From Misgurnus anguillicaudatus (taxonomy: Eukaryota; Chordata; Actinopteri; Cypriniformes; Cobitidae), in assembly GCF_027580225.2 (NCBI RefSeq), contig NC_073355.2:18481501-18545500 (forward strand): 64,000 nt of DNA. The letters are read 5' to 3'. Both the position numbers and the translations under genes were made by a program. This document shows, piece after piece, positions 10,833-20,095 of this stretch. How positions within the stretch are numbered: the stretch's first letter is position 1; every line of letters begins with the position of its first letter. Below the pieces are notes generated by a model that saw only the letters and a list, made by a program, of their open reading frames with translations, was not told the DNA's origin and ran no database searches.

Positions 10833-13800
10833 GTGTCGGGTTCCTGCTATGAGAATACTAATACTTTTATCAAATGTTTACAAAAGCAGGAACTCAGTGT
10901 GCCTATATCTTTCTCTATTTCTGTTTTAGTACATGATAGAAAGTGTAAGGCTAGATCAAATCGTGTGGCAAATCAATCTAATCTGCTGCCTGTGACTTGT
11001 CAAACTAAGATCTCTGTTAGGGAAAAAAATTGTACTATTAAGTTAGCACTTTTAAATATCTGTTCACTTAAAAACAAATCACTTCTAGTCAGCGACTTAA
11101 TAGCCACAAACAACCTGGATTTTATGTTTCTAAATGAAACATGGCTAGAAGAAAGCTACAGTGCAACAGTCCTTAATGAAACAGCCCCTCCTAACTTTAC
11201 CTATTTGAGTTTTTGCAGAGCTGCTAGGAGGGGTGGAGGTCTTGCTGCTCTTTTTAAAGATGTCTATCAATGTAAGCAAGTGTCATTTGGGAATTACCCG
11301 TCTTTTGAACATCTAGGTATTGTGTTGAAAGGTACCCCACGCATTCTACTGATCATTATTTACAGGCCCCCAAAATACTCTCCAGCATTTGTTGAGGACT
11401 TTACAGAACTGTTATCAATGATTTCCTCAGAGTTTGACTGTTTTGCTATTGCTGGAGATTTTAACATTCACATAGATAAGCCAGAAAGCATTATGACAAA
11501 AGATGTCACAGCTGTTTTAAATACTTTTGATCTGACTCAACATGTACATGGACCCACACACAATCGTGGACACACTCTAGATTTAATTATCAGTAAGGGT
11601 GTAAACATTTCATCAGTTGTTATTAAGGATGTAGCACTGTCTGATCATTTCTGTATTTTCTTTGATATATTAATCTCTCCTACTATTGCAACTAGATCTG
11701 TGTCTGTCAAAAAGAGATCCTTAAATGAGAACACCAGTGTGCTATTTATGAAGGCTATATCTTTAACACCAAGCATATCTGCAGACTCTGTTGATTTTCT
11801 CCTTGATTCCTTTAATTCGAAAGTTAAGAGTGTAATCGATGATATTGCTCCTGTAAAAGTCAGGAAGAAGAATGGCAGGCAAAAATCACCTTGGAGAAAC
11901 TCAACAGAGGTGCAGAATATGAAGAGACAATGCAGAAAAGCTGAGCGCATGTGGCGGAAGACAAAACTTGTAGTCCATTATAATATCTATAAAGACAGCC
12001 TTCGTGCTTTCAGTGTGGAACTAGGCAAAGCTAGACAGACTTTCTTTTCAGATATTATAAACAAAAACATAAATAACACACACACTCTTTTTGCTACTAT
12101 AGAGAGACTAACAACCCCCCCAAATCACATTCCAAGTGAAATGCTCTCAGACAGCAAATGTAGTGAGTTTGCTAACTTCTTCTCTGAGAAAATCAATAAT
12201 ATCAGAAAGGTGATCAGCACATCCTTGAGCTGCGCCGGGGTCAGACAAATCAGACCACAACATCAGAAAGTAGTTACGATGTCTGATTTCGAAGCAGTTG
12301 ATGGTAAAATTTTGGAAGAAACAGTACAGCATCTTAAAACATCAACCTGTGCCCTTGACACACTCCCAACATCTTTTTTCAAAAGTGTCTTTAACTGTTT
12401 AGAAGCAGATCTCCTAAAAGTGGTAAATTCATCACTTCACTCTGGGACTTTTCCAAAGTCCCTTAAAACTGCAGTTGTTAAGCCCCTCCTGAAAAAGAGC
12501 AACCTAGATAACACTGTATTGAGCAACTACAGACCAATCTCAAATCTTCCTTTCATAGGCAAGATCATTGAAAAAGTTGTTTTCAATCAGCTGAACAAAT
12601 TCTTAATTTCTAATGGTTACTTTGACATTTTTCAATCTGGTTTCAGACCACACCACAGTACAGAGACAGCGCTCATTAAGATAATAAATGATATTCGCCT
12701 CAACACAGACACAGGCAAACTATCAGTGCTGGTGCTACTCGACCTCAGTGCTGCTTTTGACACTGTCGATCACAACATACTTCTGGACAGGCTGGAAAAC
12801 TGGGTCGGACTTTCTGGGGTGGTCCTGAAATGGTTCAAGTCATACTTAGAAGGGAGAGGTTATTATGTAAGTATAGGTGGCCATAAATCTGAGTGGACAT
12901 CCATGACATGCGGAGTCCCGCAAGGCTCAATTCTTGCGCCACTCCTGTTCAACCTGTATATGCTCCCACTAAGCCAAATAATGAGAGAGAACAAAATTGC
13001 CTATCACAGTTATGCAGACGACACCCAGATCTACTTAGCTCTATCCCCTAACGACTATAGCCCCATTGACTCCCTGTGCAAATGCATTGATGAAGTTAAC
13101 AGTTGGATGTGCCAAAACTTTCTTCAGTTAAACAAAGAGAAAACTGAAGTCATTGCGTTTGGAAACAAAGATGAAGTTCTCAAGGTGAATGCATACCTTG
13201 ACGCTAGGGGTCAAACAACTAAAAATCAAGTCAGGAATCTTGGTGTGATTCTGGAGTCTGACCTTAGTTTCAGCAGTCATGTCAAAGCAATAACTAAATC
13301 AGCATACTATCATCTCAAAAATATCGCAAGAATTAGATGCTTTGTTTCCAGACAAGACTTAGAGAAACTTGTGCATGCTTTCATCACCAGCAGGGTGGAT
13401 TATTGTAATGGCCTCCTCACTGGCCTTCCCAAAAAGACCATTAGACAGCTCCAGCTCATTCAGAACGCTGCTGCCAGGATTCTGAGCAGAACCAGAAAAT
13501 ATGAACATATCACACCAGTCCTCAGGTCGCTACACTGGCTACCAGTTACATTTAGGATTGATTTTAAAGTATTATTAATGGTATATAAATCACTCATTGG
13601 ACTAGGACCTCAATACATTGCTGATATGCTCATTGAATACAAACCTATCAGATCACTCAGATCATTAGGATCACATCAGCTAGAAATACCAAGGGTTCAC
13701 TCAAAGCAAGGAGAGTCAGCTTTTAGCTATTATGCCAGTCGCAGCTGGAACCAGCTTCCAGAAGAGATCAGATGTGCTCCAACAGTAGCCACATTCAAAT

Positions 13801-13844
13801 CCAGACTCAAAACACATCTGTTTAGCTATGCATTTACTGAATGA
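10833..13844 (+). CDS. L2 LINE ORF2, AP-endonuclease and reverse transcriptase
   Basis: An open frame of 1003 codons with no internal stop. The N-terminal APE-type endonuclease has NICSLKNK, the Glu in LNETWL (about residue 101), GDFNIH (about 208) and SDHF (about 270). The reverse transcriptase has [12 protein letters not shown] (about 566), [40 protein letters not shown] and the catalytic YADD (about 727). The C-terminus has the GLPKKT / LHWLPV / RSWNQLPEEIR blocks of L2 and CR1 elements. There is no ATG at the start: the frame opens directly after a TGA at 10827-10829, and the same frame is open upstream to an ATG at 10557. Function is target-primed reverse transcription in the nucleus. 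Possibly active. Confidence 0.92.
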   Translation: MSGSCYENTNTFIKCLQKQELSVPISFSISVLVHDRKCKARSNRVANQSNLLPVTCQTKISVREKNCTIKLALLNICSLKNKSLLVSDLIATNNLDFMFLNETWLEESYSATVLNETAPPNFTYLSFCRAARRGGGLAALFKDVYQCKQVSFGNYPSFEHLGIVLKGTPRILLIIIYRPPKYSPAFVEDFTELLSMISSEFDCFAIAGDFNIHIDKPESIMTKDVTAVLNTFDLTQHVHGPTHNRGHTLDLIISKGVNISSVVIKDVALSDHFCIFFDILISPTIATRSVSVKKRSLNENTSVLFMKAISLTPSISADSVDFLLDSFNSKVKSVIDDIAPVKVRKKNGRQKSPWRNSTEVQNMKRQCRKAERMWRKTKLVVHYNIYKDSLRAFSVELGKARQTFFSDIINKNINNTHTLFATIERLTTPPNHIPSEMLSDSKCSEFANFFSEKINNIRKVISTSLSCAGVRQIRPQHQKVVTMSDFEAVDGKILEETVQHLKTSTCALDTLPTSFFKSVFNCLEADLLKVVNSSLHSGTFPKSLKTAVVKPLLKKSNLDNTVLSNYRPISNLPFIGKIIEKVVFNQLNKFLISNGYFDIFQSGFRPHHSTETALIKIINDIRLNTDTGKLSVLVLLDLSAAFDTVDHNILLDRLENWVGLSGVVLKWFKSYLEGRGYYVSIGGHKSEWTSMTCGVPQGSILAPLLFNLYMLPLSQIMRENKIAYHSYADDTQIYLALSPNDYSPIDSLCKCIDEVNSWMCQNFLQLNKEKTEVIAFGNKDEVLKVNAYLDARGQTTKNQVRNLGVILESDLSFSSHVKAITKSAYYHLKNIARIRCFVSRQDLEKLVHAFITSRVDYCNGLLTGLPKKTIRQLQLIQNAAARILSRTRKYEHITPVLRSLHWLPVTFRIDFKVLLMVYKSLIGLGPQYIADMLIEYKPIRSLRSLGSHQLEIPRVHSKQGESAFSYYASRSWNQLPEEIRCAPTVATFKSRLKTHLFSYAFTE

Positions 13845-14304
13845 GCACTATGCTGCGTCCAAACTGATTGCACTATATTATATATGCACTATTTTAATTA
13901 TTTTCTATTTATCTTGTTTTTATTCTTATTTTTAACTGTTTTATACTTTTATTCCTGTTTTATTCTTTTTCACACATTTAAACTGTTTTTATTAAAATCA
14001 CATTTATTTTCTTTTAATTGATATTTCAAATTCATGTATCTTTGATTTTTGTTTTCTCATTTCTATGTAAAGCACTTTGAATGACCTTTGTGTATGAAAT
14101 GTGCTATACAAATAAACTTTGCCTTGCCTTGCCATGAAGCTTTCTTTTGTTGATCGTCACCATTGATGAGATTCATAGACCGATTCATGATGTCAGAGAT
14201 AGATTCAGTAGTTTAACCTTCTTAATGTGTTTTTATAATTCTCAAAATATCAAACCTGATCCTGCTTCCAACTAGTATTGTAATATTCATTTCTTGCACA
14301 ACTT

Positions 14305-14882
14305 TAAAGGGGGGGTTTAATGGTATTTCAAGCATTCTGACTTATTAACACAGTTATAGAGTTGTTTCCTCATGCTAAACGTAGGCAAAGTGTCAAAAAT
14401 GCAGTTGGGCGTGTTTCAGAGTATTTCTGTGCCGAATGCACTTCGCCAGGGTTCGTACAAGTTTTGGCTATTTTTTTTCGATTACGGTTCTAACTGACGT
14501 TTCAGGGGTTTTCGATACGTATCACTTCTTTATATGGGCTTCCGCCGGAAAACTTCCCCCGGAAAACCCCGCCCAGCCGTCAGTCAGCGGGAGACGCTAG
14601 AGCTTGCTAACAGCTTATCAGGCCACTCAGCTTTGTTTAATTTCAAAAGTCAACAATGGCACAACAAGAAGTGTGTTTTTGGATGTAAGGAGAAGACATC
14701 CAGCCTTCATTTTTTCGTACGTTATCGGAAAGATTCGTTAAAGCTAATATATCTTTTATAAATCTGATTAAACTAAAGACTCTTCAGAGATATAAAGGAT
14801 GTCATACTACTCTATAGGTACTCCAGATTGATATCAGAAATGCAGAAACAGCGTGTGTTACGTGAGCTTTAACAGTATTTCA
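14305..14882. repeat. Repeat fragment, AAAGGGGGGGTTTAATGG start
   Basis: Begins TTTAAAGGGGGGG and carries a GC-rich CCGGAAAACCCCGCCC stretch. It resembles a zebrafish-type interspersed repeat from general memory, but no matching right end is seen here. The 75-residue frame at 14534-14761 has no recognised domain. Confidence 0.4.
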
Positions 14883-14886
14883 TTAA

Positions 14887-15236
14887 AGGGCCCATGGCAT
14901 ACAGAGGTTAGCATTGCTAATTTGTAGGTGTGAGCAAAAATGTGTCGTTTTGGGTGTGTCCTTTAAAATGCAAATGAGCAGATGAAGTGCAAACACTGAT
15001 CACAATGATGGTGGTTTGTTGTAATTGAAACTCAATTATGCTGTCAAGTCCTTCTTTTCTCTCTCTTTCTCGCTGCACTAAATGGCAGTGCTGTGATTGG
15101 ATAGTGCGCATTAAGGGGGCGGTATTATTATAATATGCACTCCTTATGACATAATAAAAAGGGCCAAATTTCAATGACCTGTTTTTTGCTCAAACCTACA
15201 AAGTAGAAATGCTAACCTCTGTATGCCATGGGCCCT
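14887..15236. mobile_element. TTAA-flanked MITE, AGGGCCCATGG ends
   Basis: Perfect inverted ends (AGGGCCCATGGCATACAG...) flanked by TTAA (14883-14886, 15237-15240). The interior matches the elements at 34735 and 47427 (GCAAATGAGCAGATGAAG, ATCACAATGATGGTGG, GGATAGTG, GGGGGCGGTATTA), but its termini are different from theirs (AGGGGACATATTATGA). Confidence 0.88.
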
Positions 15237-15925
15237 TTAATATTATTTAGGTATATCTATGAGAATTAAACTACTTGATAACATTCAATCTTTGTTTTCT
15301 TTGCCATAGAAGATGTATTTTAAAACACTACTTCAGCAGCCAAAGAAAACTTGCCATTAAAACACAAGAGTCAGGAGTCCAACTAAAGCAAACACTAATG
15401 GTGATTCGTTGACATTTCTTTTTTTCAGTATTAATGGAGGGTGCAAACGTGATATCGATTCAATTGTATTAATATTGACAAATCACAATTTTAACATTGT
15501 TTCAATGGTTGCATGCTATCTCGGCCCCCACCATATTTCACAGTTTGGATGAGGTTTTGATGTTGGTGTGCTGTGCCTTTTGTTCTCCACCAGTGGTGTC
15601 AAAAGTATTCATATTCATTACTCAAGTAGAAGTATAGATACTAGGGTTTAAAAAGACTTTTGTAAAAGTTGAAGTATCAACTCAAGCCCTTTACTCAAGT
15701 AAAAGTGAAAAAGTACTGGTTTCAAAACTACTTAAAGTATAAAAGTAAAAGTAATGTAAGGAAAAAAATGTCATTATGGAAAAAAATGTCATTATGGAAA
15801 AAAGCCTAGGCCGCGCCACAGGGGCCTTTTGTGCACTACCCTATCTCCTCTAAAAAACGTTTCTAAAGGCCATAATAACTAAAGTGTTATATTAAAATGT
15901 TAATGTTAAAAAATGTGGGTTGCAC

Positions 15926-16097
15926 TCGGGCCAGGGGTATGCAATGTCCGTCCTGGAGTGCCGATGTCCTGCAAATTTTTGCTCCAACCCTTATAAAACC
16001 TTGGCTACCTGTAGTTTCAGGTGACTTTTTCAGGGGCTTTTGATTAGACCTGGAGCTAAACTCTGCAGGACATCGGAACTCCATGTTGCCTACCCCT
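15926..16097. mobile_element. Short hAT-like MITE
   Basis: Ends CAGGGGTATGC and, inverted, CAGGGGTAGGC; inside, CTGGAGTGCCGATGTCCTGCA on the left is mirrored by CTGCAGGACATCGGAACTCC on the right. The flanks (CACTCGGG and CACTAGGC) are an imperfect 8-bp duplication. Confidence 0.65.
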
Positions 16098-17020
16098 GCA
16101 CTAGGCTATCTGTTTCAACTACATACGGTATATGCCCATTAAAAATGAACGCATTTTAGTACAATGTAAACAAGTACATTAAAGCAGTGGTTCTCAAACG
16201 AGATGGTGCCAGTCTTATAATAGTTTATGAAATACTTTATTATAAATTCTGTGTTATTAAACCTCAGAACAATAAGGCTACTAAACAAAAGCAATAAATT
16301 GTATAATTTAATATGTTTTGTTTAATTCAAATTTTATGTTTTAGAATGTTTTATGTCATACATTTTCTTTGGGAGGGGGGCTGCGAAGGAATCCACTGTA
16401 CACAAGGGAGGCCACAAAAAAAAATGGTTTGTATACCACTGCATTAAAGAACCTTATATGTGTACTACTGAGCATTATATATAAATATTAAGTATTGTAA
16501 TGGTGCAAAAAGTCAAACTTCAGAGCAGGGCCGCTGCTGGCCAAACTTTTACAGTGGTGCCGTCTTTAGTTAAAAAACAACAAACTATAGTATGTGTGAG
16601 GATAGAAATATGCTATTGTTATCATTTATAATTGTATTTTGACAGCAACACTAACTACAATTACACACATATGCAATTATATATTAAAGCCTATATTTCT
16701 GCATCTGTCCCAGTGTAGCTAATGGACTTCAGCTTAATCTAATGTGACAAAGCTGATCTTACATGTCAGTATAAATCCAAGTAATTTTGAAGACTTTGTC
16801 TTTCTTGTAAGTAAATTAAAAGTCAGGTTTAAGGAAACAGCTGATGTCTATTAACAAAAGCAAAAGTTGGTATGTAAGGTTATGTGTTTGATTGATTTAA
16901 CACTCAAGCATTTAGCTAAGTAGGTTTTGTTAATGCAAATAAAATTTAGGGCAGTTATTACAAAACAACAGATGTCTTTAGCATAGATATCTTTGCCATG
17001 CTTCAAAACGCAACGCAGCA

Positions 17021-18048
17021 CACTGTAAAAAATAAAAAGTTGACTTAACTTACATTTTAAAGGCAACTTGCTGCACAGCTTTTTTGAGTTTACTCAACTT
17101 TTGGATGATGTAGTTCACCTAACTCAATTTACTGAGCAATGACAACTTACACCAAAAGTTGAACCAACTTAAACTGATTAGGCTATTAGCAAATTTCTAA
17201 GTTTACTCAACTAGTGACTTAAATCCTCTCAACTATTACAACTGTATTCCAGCATCTATCCCTAAAGTTAATACACATACAAGTTGGGTAAAGGACAGTT
17301 CTTGTGTTCCTGTGTAGCTCAGTGGTAGAACATTGTGTTTGCAGCGCAAAAGGTCATGGGTTCAAACCCAGGGAACACAAGTACTGATAAAAATGTCTAG
17401 CTTTTAATGCAGTGTAAGTCGCTTTGGATAAAAGCATCTGCATGTTTTGGACTTTGGGAGTGAACCCACAATCTCACAGAGAGAACATGCATACTCCACA
17501 ATGAAAGGTCTCCTTAACAAAGTCTTTGTCTGACTTAGTCCTTTTTTGAAACAGAGACCTTTTTTGCTGTGAGGCAACAATGATGCGCGCTAACTCATTG
17601 TGCTGCCCTCTACACTGAACACACACTTCTCAATCATGGTACAATGAACAAACATAATTCTTTAAAAATTACTCTAAATACAACATATAACTAACATTAA
17701 CAACATAACAACATAAATAAATCCAGCAAACATTAAAACAGTCATCTTTTTTAGTAAATATTAACCAAAGAAGTGAACATGTCGCAATGCATGCTGGGAA
17801 CCATTCCGACCATTGTTTAAATTGCTTGTTCAGATTACTCAGGTTGGCAAGTTGGGTGAACGAATTGGACAAAAACTTTTTCATCTAAGTCCAGTCAACA
17901 AAATAATATTTGTTAGCTGAATGATTATGCTCTTTTCATTCAGTGAACTCAAAATAATCAACTGACGCCCTTCATCAAAGAAATCTTTGTTCAAGTTACT
18001 TAATGTTCTGTGTTGAATGAACATTTTAAAGTTGGATTTTTTACAGTG
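17021..18048. mobile_element. Foldback family F, CACTGTAAAAAA ends, CA duplication
   Basis: Ends CACTGTAAAAAA and TTTTTTACAGTG, with CA on both sides (17019-17020, 18049-18050). Inside are GTTGACTTAACTT repeats, a SINE, and the centre CGCAATGCATGCTGGGAACC at 17785. A relative (family Y) lies at 40428-41650. Confidence 0.75.
17300..17446 (+). mobile_element. tRNA-derived SINE
   Basis: The head has a pol III A box (TGTAGCTCAGTGGTAG) and B box (GGTCATGGGTTCAAACCC), followed by a body and the tail TAAGTCGCTTTGGATAAAAGC, a tail shared by fish SINEs and L2 LINEs and thought to bind the partner LINE machinery. The head is tRNA-like but not a clean functional tRNA. It is inserted in foldback F. Confidence 0.85.
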
Positions 18049-19921
18049 CACAATGTCATTTAAGTTGAACAACTGAAGTTACATGATATAAATTGGTACA
18101 TTGTTATACTATTTAAATCACACCGATGAGTTGGTGTCAGCAGCCAGCTATATATTTACACAGGCTTGTGAATGTGAACTGACCTGAAAGTGATCCGCGA
18201 GTTTTATTTCGTACTTTCCATTTGAAGGCAGAATGCCGCGTTCTGTTACTGTACAAACGGATGGCGGATGATATCAAAGCATCGCGAGAGCAAACTGCTC
18301 CGCATGCTTTCTAATCGCTCTCGCGGTTCTTTTATGTTTATCTTTGCAGCGCTATCAAACAAACTTTTGATCATCTGCAGTCAGATGGGGGGGGCGGGGA
18401 TTGCGTACGGCGGGGATTGCGTACAAACCAATAGGGTGTCGGTATGGTGTATGTTTATACTTCTCATCCAACCACAATCGCATTCATCCAGATGATGCAA
18501 TTTATCAAGATAGGTTTTTACGCTGACAAGCCGAAATGTAAAAAAAAGAAAACAAGCAGAAATTAAAAGAAGTAACGAGGCGATTTTTGAAATGTAAGGA
18601 GTAGAAAGTACAGATAATTGCGTGAAAATGTAAGGAGTAGAAGTAAAAAGTCGTCTGAAAAACGATTACTCAAGTAAAGTATAGATACCCAAAATATCTA
18701 CTTAAGTACGGTAACGAAGTATTTGTACTTCGTTACTTGACACCTCTGTTCTCCACACATAGCGTTGTGTGTTCTTTCCAAACAACTCAATTTTGGTTTC
18801 ATCTGTCCACAGAATGTTTTGCCAGTAGTGCTGTGGAACATCCAGGTGCTCTTTTGCAAACTTCAAACGTGCTGCAATGTTTTTGGACACCAGTGGCTTC
18901 CTCCGTGGTGTCCTCCCATGAAGTCCATTCTTGTTTAATGTTTTCCTTATTGTAGATTTGTCATCAAAAATTTTAGCATGTGCCAGAGATTTCTGTAAGT
19001 CTTTAGCTGACACTCTAGGATTCTTCTTCACCTCCTTGAGCATTCTGCGCTGTGTTCTTGCAGTCATCTTTACAGGACGACCACGCCTAGGGAGTGTAGC
19101 AGCAGTGCTGAACTTTCTCCTTGGTAGATAATCTGTCTTACCGTGGACACATGGACATCAAGGCTTTTAGATATACCTTTGTAACCCTTTGCAGCGTTAT
19201 GTAAATCAACAATTATTTTGTGCAAGGCATGGTTCACATCAGACAATGCTTCTTCAGAACAGCAAACTCAAAACTGGTGTGTGTTTTTTATTGCACAGGG
19301 CAGCTTTAATCAACACATCAAATCTCATCACATTGATTGGACCCCAGGTTGGCTGACTCCTGGCTCCAATTAGCTCTTGGAGAAGTCATTAGCCTAGGGT
19401 TTCACATAATGTTTCCACCCTGCACTATGAATGTTTACATGTTGTGTTCAATAAAAACATGAAAACGTATAATGTTTGTGCGGTATTAGTTTAAGCAGAC
19501 TGTGTTTCTCTATTGTTGTGACTTAGATGAAGATCCGATCACATTTTATGACCAATTTATGAAGAAATCCAAGTAAGCCCAAAGGGTTCACATTCTTTTT
19601 CTTTCAACTGTATGTTATGATGTGTCTGTACAAGGTGATTTAAATTAAGTCAACTCAAACATTAATTTTAGTCTGAGACTAGGATAAACCCTTTCTGGGA
19701 AACTACCCCACAATGTCTTATAAATTATGGTTACCTTTTAATTGTAATTGTGTTGTGCTGCTCTGGGCTATAAATAAGTGAGTATAAATAAATAAATGGA
19801 TTTGTAAAATAAAAAAGGATTTGTCTTCAGAAAAAAATACAGCCATTTAATTTCATTAGTTTCTCTTAAATATTTGTTGTTTCCAGTGACTAGTATTTTT
19901 TGTTTTGTTTTGTTAATTTAG

Positions 19922-20095
19922 CACCAATACAGAGTTTGGATCAAAGGAGTCTTCATATGTGCAGTTAGCTTCTAATGGCCTTGTATTGGCAGAGGAAATT
20001 TTTTTTGTGACATCAGTCTGTAAGATGGACTTGTACATGTTTCCATTTGACACACAAACCTGCAATCTAACAATTAGATCATCCGGCTATTCAGG
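19922..20095 (+). CDS. Receptor exon with the Cys-loop
   Basis: Acceptor is a T-rich tract ending TTTAG at 19917-19921; donor is GTAAAA after 20095. The exon encodes the strand before the Cys-loop (ESSYVQLASNGLV) and the whole Cys-loop CKMDLYMFPFDTQTC, then NLTIRSSGYS. The NLT sequence is a possible N-glycosylation site. The usual SW of loop B in serotonin receptors is not present. The exon starts with the third base of a codon and ends after the first base of the next. Confidence 0.88.

Larger units (their letters stand above)
8988..14132 (+). mobile_element. L2-clade (CR1 group) LINE, near full length
   Basis: A non-LTR retrotransposon of about 5.1 kb with two long open frames, a 5' leader with tandem CTCTGCTACTG, and a 3' end AATAAACTTTGCC followed by TTGCC units. 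The 3' UTR ends like other fish L2/CR1-group LINEs. It interrupts the centre of foldback D between ...TTGCAGC and ATGAAGC. Zebrafish L2 elements (ZfL2 type) are known to carry an esterase-like ORF1; this one has it, and both enzymes look intact. Age appears low relative to the elements around it. Confidence 0.93.
8445..15524. mobile_element. Foldback family D, split by an L2 LINE
   Basis: Ends CCCAGATAGCATGCAACC and its complement GGTTGCATGCTATCTCGG. Both arms then share the inverted TCAATGTT / CCTCCATTAATATTG blocks. Its C-rich insertion site in the Tc1 element (run of C) hides the target duplication. The centre, AATGCATGCTGGGAGTC against CCCAGCATGTATTGCAG, is where the LINE landed. Other material in the right arm: a repeat fragment (14305-14880) and a TTAA MITE (14887-15236). 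Confidence 0.8.
15591..18748. mobile_element. hAT non-autonomous element, 8-bp duplication
   Basis: Ends CAGTGGTGTCAAAAGTA and, inverted, CAGAGGTGTCAAGTAACG, flanked by the perfect 8-bp duplication TTCTCCAC (15583-15590, 18749-18756). It lies in the Tc1 transposase region. Subterminal ACTCAAGTAAAAGT repeats occur at both ends. No transposase is left. Nested inside are a MITE (15926-16097), a foldback (17021-18048) and a SINE. Confidence 0.9.
7960..19132 (-). pseudogene. Tc1 transposase, broken
   Basis: Read on the minus strand from 19132 down. The N-terminal helix-turn-helix region ([26 protein letters not shown]) and the first catalytic Asp in LWTDETKIELFG are in 18749-19067. A small middle piece lies in 15525-15590. 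The second part ([22 protein letters not shown]) and the last catalytic motif region (NPIEVLWHDLKRAI) lie in 7960-8444. Two large insertions and in-frame breaks make it non-functional. A DD34E transposase would be about 340 residues; most of that can be found in pieces. Confidence 0.88.
7756..19610 (-). mobile_element. Tc1/mariner element, opened by later insertions
   Basis: Long inverted ends starting CAGTTGAAAGAAAAAGT, flanked by TA (7754-7755, 19611-19612). The TIR continues for about 120 bp with high identity. Only 7756-8444, 15525-15590 and 18749-19610 belong to it, about 1.6 kb in all, the normal length of a Tc1 element. The rest is a foldback (8445-15524) and a hAT (15591-18748). Confidence 0.92.
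7626..19712. mobile_element. Small MITE (family Q) split by Tc1
   Basis: The two flanks of the Tc1 element, 7626-7755 and 19611-19712, together match the intact copy at 60237-60472 (TAATCCTGGACTAGGCCT on the left, TCTGAGACTAGGATAA on the right). The Tc1 went into a TA within this MITE. Confidence 0.7.

Noticed and set aside
17300..17375. Functional tRNA gene
   Set aside because: A and B boxes are present but it is the head of a SINE with body and L2-type tail, inside a transposon.
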